DNA of 64,000 bases from positions 186,001 through 250,000 of the forward strand of contig JABACO010000024.1 of the NCBI GenBank assembly GCA_013339895.1, given 5' to 3'. The notes below the pieces were generated by a model. The model searched no databases, was not told the origin of the DNA, and worked only from the letters and a program-made list of their open reading frames with translations. The translations under genes and the position numbers were made by a program. The DNA comes from Ephydatia muelleri (Eukaryota > Porifera > Demospongiae > Spongillida > Spongillidae). Of this stretch, positions 11,825-22,683 are shown piece by piece. Within the stretch, counting starts at the first letter, position 1. Each line of letters opens with the position of its first letter.

Positions 11825-13140
11825 AGTCACACCACAAAACCTCTCAGGAAAGACATCCTGGGGAGAGAATATCTTTATTGATGTCATGTGTCTATTGTAC
11901 AAGTACTCTACAATTGGTGGGACATTTTACATACAAAGCCATTTCCTAAAGACAATTCATGTAACCTTTCGGTTTACCAGATCACTCGGAAAATAAGTGA
12001 ATCATCAAACAGAGACGAAATGGTGGTCTGGTTAAATGTATATATAGGAGTTGGGTTATGAGCACCAATGAAATATGGATTTTAAAAAGCCCCCTTGTAA
12101 AGCAACAAACACAATAGTCTTGGAACCTTTACAGCAAGTCAGAAAATATTTATACACTTGGTTATCTTGAATAGTTGGTCCAATATCAACAATATGGTAA
12201 TGAAAGCTTATCATTAATAGACAAGTCAGTACAATTTATTCTGCATAAAGATAACTTTAATGATCAGTTCTAAGCTTTGTGATGTGATATAGTGGATGAT
12301 AAAGGTTACAACAAGTGTGACATTATGATATGTCAATGTGGGCAATACACATCAAAAAAGAGTGTAGGTCACGGTTGAAACATCTTATGACAAATGTATA
12401 AATAGTGGTAATATGTATTCTGGAAATGACCATTCCTATCACCCATGGCAAGGTCATGCTCTCAGGGGGTTAACTGATGATATTTCTGAATCACTAGCTG
12501 GACGGCAACTTGCATTGTACCAGGTGTTTCTACAACTTTTTGAATGGTTATTAACATTATGTCACCCAATTATGAAGTAGTGGATGCACCATCAAACGCT
12601 CAGGCAAAATAACCTGGGTACAGAATATCTTTATTGACGTCATGTGTCTATTGTACATGTATTCTGCTCTTGGTGGGACATTGTCCCAAAAACAATTCTT
12701 GTACCATTGGGTGTAGTAGAACACTTGGAAAATGACCAAAAATAAGTGATTGAACAAACAGAGAGGAATTGATAGCCTGGCAAAATATATGAACAGGAGT
12801 TTGGTTTTGAGTAACAACAAAATGTAGATAACAACCCTCTTGAAAAGCAATAGCCATATGACAAAGAAACTGCAGCCTAGGAACCTTTACAACAGGTAAT
12901 ATTTATGCACATGCTTATCTTGAATCGTTGATCCCAATATGCATTACATTGCTGCTTAACTTTTTTGATATTTTTAGACTGTATCACTACTACTTGACAA
13001 GTCAATACAATTTATTCTGCTTCATAAATATAATCAGTTATAAGTTCTGAAATGTGATATCCATGCATCAGTTGATGATTAGGGTTAGTGATGCGCACAA
13101 CAGATGTAACATGTCAATGTGGGTACGTCAGAGAAGTGAG
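11825..13140. repeat. ~0.75-kb tandem duplication within an intron
   Basis: The block GAATATCTTTATTGATGTCA at 11877 recurs at 12623, an offset of 746 bp. Homology continues through GGTGGGACATT, AGGAACCTTTACARCA-type and TATCTTGAAT blocks to CATGTCAATGTGGG-type sequence near 12330 and 13110. The two units are clearly diverged, with many substitutions and small indels. Neither unit has a convincing open frame. Confidence 0.75.
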
Positions 13141-13390
13141 CATGATAAAGGAGCATCAAAGAACTACTTCAAACTTCATTTCAATTAAACGCTTTCTGAG
13201 AGGCTCTGTTTCACAACCTTCTTTTTATGCATCAGTGCAAATGGTGTGTCATTTGTGTTCTAATATTTACATGTACTATGATTGGATTAGTTAAATGTTT
13301 TATTTCCCCCTCCTTCATCCCCTTAGCAAAATTTAATATAACAGCATTATTCCCACACATCATGAAGTAATTAAACATCACATCACTTAC

Positions 13391-13492
13391 ATTAGATCTT
13401 GCTACATTCACGTCAGCACCTGCTCCCAATAGGCTCAGTACTACACTGTGATGACCATTCTGACTGGCCACAAACACGGCTGTTACATTGTC
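13391..13492 (-). CDS. Ankyrin-repeat exon (one repeat, 34 codons)
   Basis: This 102-nt phase-0 exon on the minus strand lies between an ATCAG acceptor and a GTAAGTG donor. It encodes DNVTAVFVASQNGHHSVVLS then LLGAGADVNVARSN. The ASQNGH, VVLSLLGAGADVN pattern is ankyrin. The usual TPLH at the start is VTAVF, so the repeat is somewhat diverged. It is on the same strand and phase as the other ankyrin exons. Confidence 0.72.
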
Positions 13493-13599
13493 CTGATAAG
13501 GATTGAAGGAACAAAACATATTCACAAAGACTGTTCATACTGTACAACCACCTCCATGCATGTGTATAGTTATATGCAGGGTACAACAGTGTGAATGAA

Positions 13600-13660
13600 A
13601 GAAGGGTAGAGAGATGGGAATGGAGGGAGTGAGGGAGGGAGGGAGGAGAGAATAGGAAAG
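13600..13660. repeat. Purine-rich GGGA tract
   Basis: A short GA-rich stretch (GGGAGTGAGGGAGGGAGGGA) lies in the intron. The reverse strand gives a spurious S/P/L-rich open frame. Confidence 0.6.
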
Positions 13661-14222
13661 AAAGGGATGCAGCCACAGTAACTGCAAATGTATCTCCACC
13701 AAACATAGTTTAGCTGTCAGACTCGCAGAGCTACTGGAAGTGTACATATGTTTATGTGACCTGCTGAACTATTATGGCACTACACCAGTTGTGTATGAGT
13801 AACTTCCACACCATCACACTCACTTCAATAGCAGTACTTGGATTAAGTGGAGATGTGACACTAATGTCAAAGGCTGCTAGCTTATAATAATTAATGTTTT
13901 CAAGCGTAAATTGGGATCATTGCTGTAAAAAGAGTGGATCCAGAATTTAAGACGAGGGGGGAAAAGGTGTATAAGGGTACTGGGGAGTGTCGTAAGCTCC
14001 CCAATAAACCCCAGAATGTAGCATTTTTTGCATTTTGACTCTTTGAATGCCAAGTGCATATATACATGCAATCTTACATAACCATAAAATAATCTGTAGG
14101 ATACATGTCAGTGTTGTGCTTATTACAAAGAATCGCTTTGAATACCATGTGGGACATTTACATACATGCAATTCAGTCACATACATGTAAACCAGCCATG
14201 TAGTACCTATTGATATATTCCC

Positions 14223-14308
14223 TGGGCGATGAGAATGTGATTTGAACCCATGCAGGGCCTACTAGCCCCGACAGTTTAGCAAACTGTTGCTTTACCACAC
14301 TCATCAGT
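14223..14308 (-). pseudogene. tRNA-Ser(GCT)-like sequence, SINE head or tRNA pseudogene
   Basis: The minus strand shows a perfect 5-bp anticodon stem (ACAGT/ACTGT) closing the loop TTGCTAA, giving anticodon GCT. It also shows a long variable arm GGGGC/GCCCT as in serine tRNAs, a T-arm with B-box GGTTCAAATCA and one stem mismatch, and pairable ends (TGATGAG/CTCATCG). The 5' side of the D arm is missing compared with normal tRNA-Ser, so it is probably not functional. A tRNA-derived SINE is an equal possibility. Confidence 0.5.
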
Positions 14309-14412
14309 ACAGGGTGTGGCACCATAGGTGCGGCGAGGGATCCACAACATCAGCACCGGAGGTGCTACCCCAACCGTATTAGGGCCCCTATGCGGGGGTA
14401 GATTAACCCTAT

Positions 14413-14490
14413 AACGGCCATAAGCGTATTTATACGCTTAAACATTAGGTAACGGCACGGCCGTAAGCGTATTTTTACGCGCGTCAATAT
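14413..14490 (+). promoter_or_regulatory. Subterminal repeats at the left piggyBac end
   Basis: Two related blocks, GGCCATAAGCGTATTTATAC and GGCCGTAAGCGTATTTTTAC, each holding a short palindrome around TTTA, lie just inside the left terminus. Their place and duplication suggest transposase-binding sites. No matching pair is obvious at the right end. Confidence 0.45.
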
Positions 14491-14789
14491 TAAGAGCTAT
14501 TTGAATTGTGGCGTAGACAACGCGTTACTGATCGTGGTTATTGCAATACAAACACGTAGTACAGAGGTTTGCATTTGTTCTAAATGGTTCTTTCGTCAAA
14601 AAAAACGTACGTAACGGTAGACTTAGGGGTTACCAAAGTATTCACTAAGCGGGACAAGCAGCAGGTATTACATAGTGCGGTTTGTTTGTACACGCAAGTC
14701 GGCAGGCGGCTGTAATCTCGGATCTGTTTATCTACATCTCCCATAAGTGCAGGTAGGTAATATATTCATGCAACACCATAAATATATTC

Positions 14790-16772
14790 ATGCAACACAA
14801 TAAAAACACCTTAGAAATGGCTATGAGATTTAGCATTGCACAAGTGCTGGCAATGCTTGAGAATGATGACATCAATGGCGACGAAGATGTGCCAATGATG
14901 CCAGGTAGTGACGATGAGTTTGGGAGCGAGGGTAGTGGTGATGAACTTCTGGATGACATGGGTGAGGAGGATGTGCATACCACTTCTGAGGTCTGTGCAG
15001 GTGAGGAGGGGGAGCAAAATGGCAGCGAAGATGAGTTCCACCACCAGAACTATTTCGATGACATGGGTGAGGAGAATGTGCAAACCACTTCTGAGGCTTC
15101 TGCTGGTCTGCGGGAGCAAAGCAATAGCGTTCACCTGGAGAACACACTCCCTCAAAGTACCAATGTTACGCATGATGGTGCACAGGCCTCAAATGTACCT
15201 CAAAGGTGGTCATCCTCGTTTACACCAATAGCCGTAACCCCATTCAGCAATCCTGTTGGTCCAACATTCACTGTGGGGGAGGATGCAGGAGAGATATTCA
15301 ACCATTTCTTTACTGACTCCCTAATTGACCACATTGTGATACAAACAAACAAGTATGCCCAAGAAACAATGGAGCCTACCAAGTTCCTAAAGTGGAAGAG
15401 TGTCACGACAGAAGAACTGAGGGCATATTTTGGCTTCATGATCTTGATGGGCCTGGTGAGAATGCCAGAGTTGGAGGACTATTGGAAGTTGGATCCAGTG
15501 TTCAATTATCCACCAATTGCTAGCAGAATATCTAGGAATAGATTCAAGGAAATATCTAGATTCCTACACTTTGCAGACAATCAATCACTAGTAAATCGAG
15601 GCGAACCTGGTTTTGACAGACTGGGAAAAGTCAGGCCAGTGATTGAGGAAATCAGCAAATCTCTGCTTCACAACTATGATGTGTCAAGAGACGTAGTGGT
15701 AGATGAAGCTATGATCCCGTTTAAAGGTCGATCATATCTGAAGCAATATCTCCCAAAAAAGCCTGTCAAATGGGGGATAAAGGCATGGTGTTTGGCTGAT
15801 AGCCACAATGGGTATGTTCAGAAAGTGGATGTATATGCAGGCAAGACCATGGGGGAACGAAAAGATTGGAACATGGGTGAGCAAGTTGTCCTGGATCTAA
15901 CTTACCACTTGCGAGGACAGTACCACCATGTGTACTGCGACAACTTTTTCACATCTAGTCGTCTCTTAGAGGAGCTCCTTGCCAACGGCATATACGGTTG
16001 TGGCACGGTCCGTCAAAATACCAAAGGTTATCCTGCGCACCTAAAGATGTCGGGAAAAGGAAAGCGAGCCCAAAGGAAACTTGGGCTTATCAACAGGTTA
16101 GATTTTTAAAATTTAAACATACTCTGCTTTATAGTTATGTCTTGGTTTTGCAGAGGTGACATGGTAGCACAACAGCAGGGGCCACTGGTGTCCACAGTGT
16201 GGTTAGATACCAAACCAGTGACAATGATGGCGACAAACTGTCAACCAGGAGAAACATCTACTGTAAAAAGAAAGGCATCAGATGGAAGTAAAGCAGACGT
16301 GAGGTGCCCAACAACCGTAACAGCATACTCCCAATGCATGCATGGTGTCGACTACAACGACCAGTTGCGCCAGTATTATTCAGTACCTACAAAATGCCGT
16401 AAATACTACAAGTATATATTTTGGTTCTTGTTTGAACTGGCTTCAACAAACAGTTATATACTAATGAAGCAATATACGTCTACAACTATGGCACTGAAGG
16501 ACTATAGGGAAAATCTGGCCAAAAGCCTCATCGGGACCTACAATTCTAGGAAACGACCTGGGCGCATACCGTTACAGCCAATGCAAGTTGCTGAGGTACA
16601 CTTCCCCAAAAAATTCAAAAAAGAGGGTCAAGTGAAAGCAGCAAGGTGTGATAGATGCCAAAAATTGGGTAGAAGGAAAGAAACAACGTGGTTCTGTTAC
16701 AAGTGCAAAGTACATCTATGCCACACTGGTGAAGATGATACAGACTGTTTTTTAATATACCATGATAAGTAA
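14790..16772 (+). CDS. piggyBac transposase, two exons
   Basis: Exons 14790-16096 and 16154-16772 give a 641-residue protein. The 57-nt intron (GTTAGA...TTTTGCAG) removes an in-frame stop and restores the conserved NRGDMVAQQ join. The N-terminal ~140 residues are acidic. The DDE_Tnp_1_7 fold follows: D305 (VVDEAMIPFKGR), D384 (VYCDNFFTS) and D502/D505 (GVDYNDQ) match the catalytic aspartates of piggyBac. The C-terminus (~residues 590-640) is a Cys/His-rich domain (CDRCQ, FCYKCK, HLCHTGEDDTDC) used for end recognition. The alternative start at 14817 (MAMRFS) would shorten it by 9 residues. All key residues are present, so the gene looks intact. It cuts and pastes the host element at TTAA sites. 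Confidence 0.9.
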
Positions 16773-16989
16773 ACATTATGCACATCATAATACACTACAT
16801 AACCAGTTTCATAGCCTGTTCCCATGCATGTATATCTCATTCATTTACGTATATGTTTTCAATAGCATTCAGCAGATAGAACATTCATTTTCCTAACAAC
16901 TTTAAGTTGCACCTAAATAATGTCTTTATTGACAAGTTGAATCACAGGTACAAACAAATACTTACGACAGCTTCTTACAGCACTGCATG

Positions 16990-17790
16990 GCGTTATGCAC
17001 AGGAACCTTGGGAGGAGACAGTCAGGGCATTGGCCAGGAGATGTGGCAGTACTCACAGCGACCTGGGAGGAGACAGTCAGGGCACTGGCCAGGAGATGTG
17101 GCAGTACTCACAGGGACCTGGGGAGGAGACAGTCAAGGCACTGGCCAGAAGAGGTTGCGGTATGCACAGGGACCTGGGGAGGAGACAGTCAGGGCATTGG
17201 CCAGGAGAGGTCGCAGTATGCACAGGGGCCTGGGGAGGAGACAGTCAGGGCACTGGCCAGGAGAGGTTGCGGTATGCACGAGGACCTGGGGAGGAGACAG
17301 TCAGGGCACTGGCCAGGAGATGTGGCAGTACTCACAGCGACCTGGGAGGAGACAGTCAGGGCACTGGCCAGGAGATGTGGCAGTACTCACAGGGACCTGG
17401 GGAGGAGACAGTCAAGGCACTGGCCAGAAGAGGTTGCGGTATGCACAGGGACCTGGGGAGGAGACAGTCAGGGCATTGGCCAGGAGATGTGGCAGTACTC
17501 ACAGGGACCTGGGGAGGAGACAGTCAGGGCACTGGCCAGGAGATGTGGCAGAACTCACAGGGACCTGGGGAGGAGACAGCCAGTACGCACAGGGACCTGG
17601 GGAGGAGACAGTCAGGGCACTGGCCAGGAGATGTGGCAGAACTCACAGGGACCTGGGGAGGAGACAGCCAGTACGCACAGGGACCTGGGGAGGAGACAGT
17701 CAGGGCACTGGCCAGAAGATGTGGCAGAACTCACAGGACCTGGGGATGAGCAAGTCAGGGCACTGGCCAGGAGATGTGGCAGTATGCATG
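16990..17790. repeat. 56-bp minisatellite inside the piggyBac element
   Basis: About 14 units of GTGGCAGTACTCACAGGGAC followed by CTGGGGAGGAGACAGTCAGG and GCACTGGCCAGGAGAT. Because 56 is not a multiple of 3, the frames rotate and all three plus frames stay open. These are not genes. A 279-bp block (about five units, marked by the CAGCGACC variant at 17056 and 17335) is duplicated. The array lies between the transposase stop and the right end. Confidence 0.93.
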
Positions 17791-17799
17791 TAGATCAGT

Positions 17800-18549
17800 G
17801 CAGATCAGTTTTATAGTACAGAACATATTGCAGCGGTAACTATATATATAAAATTCTGAAGCTAAAAGGATATCTTACTAGGATATGCTGCTGTACAAAC
17901 GGTGCGTGACATTATTATCTAAGCAATACAAAACATACCTATACTGTCTGGTCATACTGTCTGTGTTTGAGCACCAAAACATAGGCAAACCGCATCGATG
18001 ACGTAAGCAAAAGACAACAAAACGTGACAAAACAGCGTCTACGATGAACTTAGACCACACAAGCACCTCTAATATAGTGAAAAAGTCTCACGCTGACAAA
18101 TAAAGCCTATACAAACCCAAGTAATCATTCATTCATCGGGTGGGCTACTATTAGAATCGCTAGAACACAACGACAAACATATCATAACAAATCAAAACGC
18201 ACAATAGACAGTGTAATTCTACACAAGAAGGATAGGTAACAGGTTGAAAAACACTACGAAGCACTTTTTTGTAGTCCAACTGCTAACTAGGTAGACAAAA
18301 CGAGAGCGCGCGTGAAAGACACATTTCGTACTACAAATTAGTAATTTAGAAAAACGGGTCACAACGATCAATTCATGGAAATACATTGCTAAAACATACT
18401 TTAAGACATCCACGGTGAATTTCAGCCAGTACACTAACGAATATGCGAGTTCCAAAGTGATTGCCGCGCACGCCATAACTTTCAAAACTCTAAAAAATAA
18501 TTTGGCCGGAAGGTCACATTACGTAGATTTTAATTTGACCGTTATAGGG
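17800..18549. other. Right-hand non-coding part of piggyBac
   Basis: AT-rich sequence runs to the right terminal repeat. Small minus-strand open frames (17878-18066, 18219-18485) have no family resemblance. Confidence 0.5.
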
Positions 18550-18668
18550 TTAAAGTGCAAATAAAATTAAGAAAGCCATCATTAATGAAACCGAAACTCT
18601 GAATAAATACCATAAGGGGCGAGGCCCCGGTGGCTTATAGTGGTAGCAGAACGTACTGTAAATAATAA

Positions 18669-18713
18669 CCATCGGCCTATGGGACCGACTACGTCGGTCC
18701 CATAGGCCGATGG
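18669..18713. repeat. Perfect 21-bp inverted repeat with 3-nt loop
   Basis: Arms starting CCATCGGCCTATGGGACCGA are perfectly complementary around a TAC loop, for 45 bp in all. Homology extends outward (AATAACC / GGTTATT) with a 4-nt insertion on the right. Smaller hairpins flank it: GGGGC/GCCCC at 18616-18628 and AGCCCAA/TTGGGCT at 18939-18956. It could be a fold-back element or a structured RNA. Confidence 0.7.
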
Positions 18714-19019
18714 TTGGTTATTGCGAAAGCGTTTATCAGGAGTGATAATGCGAACATGAGTAAAGAACAGTGTGAGGATCACTGCTCACGGCCCAAGGTT
18801 TCCAATCATAGGATTATCCGGATTGGGTTATACAGGGCTTCAGCTGACGGTTTCAGGCCCCATAGGAGCCTGTGCCTCGGTGCTATTTCGATGGGAGTAT
18901 GTAATAACAAGTGTCTAAGATATCATAAGAAATTATTCAGCCCAATAAATTGGGCTCGGCTGTACTAAAACTAACACCAATGGGCATAAAAGTGATGGTA
19001 TAATTTATCTTAAGAAACT

Positions 19020-19105
19020 CGGCAAAATGTCCCTGAGATGCTGAGTCAAACCCAGGTGGGGCACTGGAGAGTGCACACGTCTTGCCTGTCCATCATCAGC
19101 TCATA
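19020..19105 (-). repeat. Possible tRNA-derived SINE fragment
   Basis: On the minus strand a B-box-like GGGTTTGACTC follows about 40 nt after an A-box-like GGACAGGCAAGACG segment, with GATGATG/GCATCTC-type pairing at the ends. The sequence is diverged and has no clear tail. Confidence 0.35.
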
Positions 19106-20388
19106 CATACGGTTGTAACAAACCATACTTATTATGAACTAGAAAAAGGCTGATGGAGATGGAGTGAACTGGAATTTTAAGCACGTTGTACTACACTAAT
19201 GTGGGATACACACTTAGGAGTAAATAGTATTAGTGGAGTCATCTCAACAATGTGCTCTTCAGAAGAAACACAATTAATGCAGTAGTAAAGTAACCAAACA
19301 TGTCATTTACAAGATCACAAATGCAGCAAACAAGCAGGTATCATGAAGTTGCGATCGCCACAGTTCTTACTTACACAGTCATGTAGAACTCGTAACGGTT
19401 GTGTCTATATGCATGCATGCGTATATGAACTAGCATGGCGTCCAAAGAGTTAAAAGTCTCGAACTATGTAGGAACACATAACTCATAGCTGCGCACATAT
19501 AAGTGGAAGTCATGCATAGAATTGCACACACAATACAATTCAGCCTGCGCACAAATATTTATTCCATATAATCGTCGGGGTTACCTCATTATGTTATGTG
19601 CCCCTGTATCTTTCTATTTCGTCTTTTGTGTGTAATGGTTAGGCGCCTTTATGTATCCACTTCATATGACAGGCTATTATATAGTTATTATTGACACAAA
19701 CCAGGAGCAAAACACATTTTATGCATCACCAATCAACGATGCATACTACAGAGCTTGCAACACTCCATGCACCACACGCAATGCCTTATGCCTCACATGA
19801 TCTTGTAGCCACACATAGCCATTTAAGACAAAATACTAAGGTTTTGCTGCCACCCTCTCCAGAGAAATATATTCTTGCCATCCATGTAGTGATGGTGTAT
19901 TTCTTTATGTTATTGAGTGTTGATATGCCAGGTGCATGCATGATTTATGGAAAGCAGAGAGGACTCATGCCAAGATACTCATATCAATATGTGTTGGCAT
20001 TCTAATATGGGTATTGGTTCACCCTTATTCATCCAGAGATTCAAGCAAGTGTGATTAGACTCAAGCTAAACTTCTGAAATGTTTTTATGCACATCAGTTG
20101 TAGTAATTAAAAAATTTTTTAATTAAACTCCATTCAAGAGTTTACAATGATCACGGCGATATCAACAAAAGTTATTATGCAAAACGGAAATACTTGCAAA
20201 ATGAAGACACTATACTTTTAGTGCAGATCATTGTTCTAGGCAGCTTGGATGATTAGGTGCAAGAACCTGAAGCCTGTATGGAACCTTCTAATTTATTGCG
20301 ATCAGATTTCATCAAACAGATATTCATAGGGCATACATATGTATAACAGTTTTGCATAATTGAATGTGAATCTAAGTGGACACATGTA
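19106..20388. other. No gene recognised
   Basis: This is AT-rich intronic sequence. A perfect palindrome TAATTAAAAAATTTTTTAAT lies near 20108. The 104-codon open frame at 19691-20005 matches no family and is probably chance. Confidence 0.4.
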
Positions 20389-21210
20389 TATGGTTTTGTA
20401 ATTACTGTAAATGCACCTAGGATTTTTTGTGGGCCGCTGTGATGTTGACACTTTATCCAACTATTGAACAGTAATGCTTGTACATGTGTGATCATCTCAT
20501 GGAGTCAAATATGAGTTTGCATTCCTGTGAGTTGGACTGTTTGGTGCGCCATTCAGGCAAAGAACAAAACGTCACGCCTGGGCAAGGATTGGACCAACAA
20601 GAGGTGTTTCACTTACAAGATGATAATTGTTACAGACTCAAGAGTAGCCCAAGATGTCCTGTTTGAAGAGTGGGAGAGACAACTAGGTGCATGCACGGGA
20701 GTACTTGGAAAGTCCAGGCAGGGGTGCGTTGGTGTGATCAATAACATTGTGCATTAACTAATCTGCTGAAAAATAAAGTTGCCTAATACAAGTGCATGCA
20801 TCTATATGGTTTAGTAGTTAATGTAAATGGCCACCTTGAAATGTTATGTGCTATTGACAATTTGTCTAACTATTACCCACCCATACAATACAGCTCTGTG
20901 CTTTGGAGTTATAATTATATTTGCTTCATAACATTTTAAATGTTCTTCTGACGCCACTAGTTCAGTCTACATATCGGTTGCTACCAAAATGAGAGAACAC
21001 GTTTCAACAAATAATTATACTACAAACTCAAGAGTCGGCCATGATGTCCTATTTGAAGAGTGGGAGAGACAACTAGGTGCATGCATGGGAGTACTTGGAA
21101 AGTCCAGGCAGAGGGGCATTGATGTGATCAGTAACGTTGATGCATTGTATAATCTCATGACAAGTAAAGCTATTCTCGTGTTGCCTAGATACAGGTTTGT
21201 ATAAGCTCAT
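20389..21210 (+). repeat. ~400-bp tandem duplication with a conserved open segment
   Basis: Two units start TGGTTTTGTAATTACTGTAA (20393) and TGGTTTAGTAGTTAATGTAA (about 20811). The best-kept part is about 110 nt, at 20638-20750 and 21027-21140. It reads open on the plus strand in both: VLFEEWERQLGAC, GVLGKSRQ, then VINN or VISN. This could be a duplicated exon of an unknown gene or simply a repeat. No protein family was recognised. Confidence 0.55.
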
Positions 21211-21703
21211 TGTCATTGATAAAATAAAATTAAATCATTTCTTGAAATTTGAATGTTTGCCGTGATACCCTATTTCAGGTCTACATACGGGTCTTTAAGA
21301 ATTTGTTCTAGTACATTATAAATTCATCCTGAACGTCATTGATGCAACTATATTTAGCGGTACACGTACTTCCATAACAGCTTCCACTACCACATGCATA
21401 CTTGCTTCACAATGCTTCCACACTTGTAATGTACATGTACTACTCATGGGAGAGCTGGTGGATAGATGGACTATCATAAAGAAGGTAAGGGGAGGAGGTG
21501 GGGAGACTGACGAGAACTGTATGGGCCCCACTTTGCCCTTAGTCCAGGCCTCACATACTGTACACACATAACAGTACAATACAATTCCACTCTACGCGTA
21601 CAGCATGATTAACACACCTGGAGCAAAAGGCATTGATTGAACTGAACTAAAACCCACGTGAAAAAATTTGCAACCCAAAAGAATCATGTTTTATTTTCAT
21701 TAC

Positions 21704-21802
21704 CTTTGTAGTATGATTGACATTAGTTCCAGCTTCAATGAGTGTCTTCACTATTTCAAAATGTCCATTCTGACTTGCAGCACCAAGTGGACTCCAACCA
21801 CC
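21704..21802 (-). CDS. Ankyrin-repeat exon (one repeat)
   Basis: This 99-nt phase-0 exon on the minus strand lies between a TTGCAG acceptor and a GTAATG donor. It encodes GGWSPLGAASQNGHFEIVKT then LIEAGTNVNHTTK. The consensus TPLH is SPLG here (Gly for His). The GHFEIVKTLIEAGTNVN part is full consensus. The intron upstream in gene direction (21803-22202) is homologous to that of the 10898 exon. Confidence 0.78.
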
Positions 21803-22202
21803 CTGCAATACAAATCCCATGATTACCACAGGTTTTTTTTTATATCATTTCATTAAAGTAACCTATATGACAGGATGTTGTTTTGCAATAATACATGAAT
21901 GCTATATAAACTTTTCAATTCATGCACACACGTAATCAGTTGGCCAATGGGAATGCATCTGTAGGACAAAGGACAGCGTGATGGCACATTCAGTGTAGGC
22001 TTAAAAACAATGCTATCATTATAGCATGTGATGAAAGAATGGGGAGGTGCCTCCAAATTGTGTGAGGTCACTATATCACTGCCACAATTTTGCCACTGAA
22101 TAAGACATGCTGTGTGGCTTTGGTGAAATGAGCATAGAGATGAACTGTATGTATTGATCACAGGCTATGATATCATTCACATGTAGGTATGTGTGTACTG
22201 AC

Positions 22203-22301
22203 CTTATTGGCCTGATTGAAATTAGCCCCAGCTTTAATTAGTATCTTCACTACATCAAGATGGCCATTAAAACTTGATGTGAACAATGGACTCGAACTCT
22301 T
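22203..22301 (-). CDS. Ankyrin-repeat exon (one repeat)
   Basis: This 99-nt phase-0 exon on the minus strand is bounded by TTCTGCAATAC-type acceptor sequence (minus TTGCAG) and a GTCAGT donor. It encodes KSSSPLFTSSFNGHLDVVKI then LIKAGANFNQANK. The N-terminal half (SPLFTSS) is degenerate but NGHLDVVKILIKAGANFN is typical ankyrin. Its flanks match those of the 10898 exon (CATGCTGTGTGGCTT block at 10799 and 22108). Confidence 0.75.
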
Positions 22302-22683
22302 CTGCAATACAAACCAAGAGAGGCGAGAGTTGAAACATTACATATTACAGATGTACAAAGGGTGGTAAAATGTACATTGAAAATGAATATTCCCGTCACC
22401 CACAGCAAGGCCATGCTCTCAGGGAGACAACTGATACGTCACCCAATGATGCAGGGCTGGATGTACCAGACATCTGACTGGATATCACATGTTGTGCATG
22501 ACCCTGTAGTGATGACCTTTGTGATCACATAATATATATTGATGTACTTTTGGTACTGTTGAAAAGTCATTCCACTCAAGTGTGATGGGACCATGATAGA
22601 GACTAGAAAACTGCCGACACATTTAGAGGTGTGCAGCCTCCAATGGAGTTTAGCAACAAAGACGATGGACTGGACACACCTAC

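Larger units (their letters stand above)
14407..18549 (+). mobile_element. Complete piggyBac-family DNA transposon
   Basis: The element is flanked by TTAA on both sides (14403-14406 and 18550-18553), the piggyBac target duplication. Left end CCCTATAACGGCCA and the reverse complement of the right end, CCCTATAACGGTCA, form inverted repeats starting with the family's CCC. It is 4143 bp, longer than typical, partly because an 0.8-kb minisatellite lies behind the transposase gene. The left end carries two subterminal copies of a GCGTATTTATACGC-type palindrome (near 14423 and 14468). It sits in an intron of the ankyrin gene. Confidence 0.93.

Noticed and set aside
13232-13747. S/P/L-rich minus-strand frames beside the 13391 exon
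   Set aside because: They come from a GGGA-rich tract and from intron sequence beyond the ankyrin splice sites.
16907-17816. Three overlapping 270-280-codon open frames
   Set aside because: They are produced by the rotating frames of the 56-bp minisatellite. All three frames carry the same peptides in different order.
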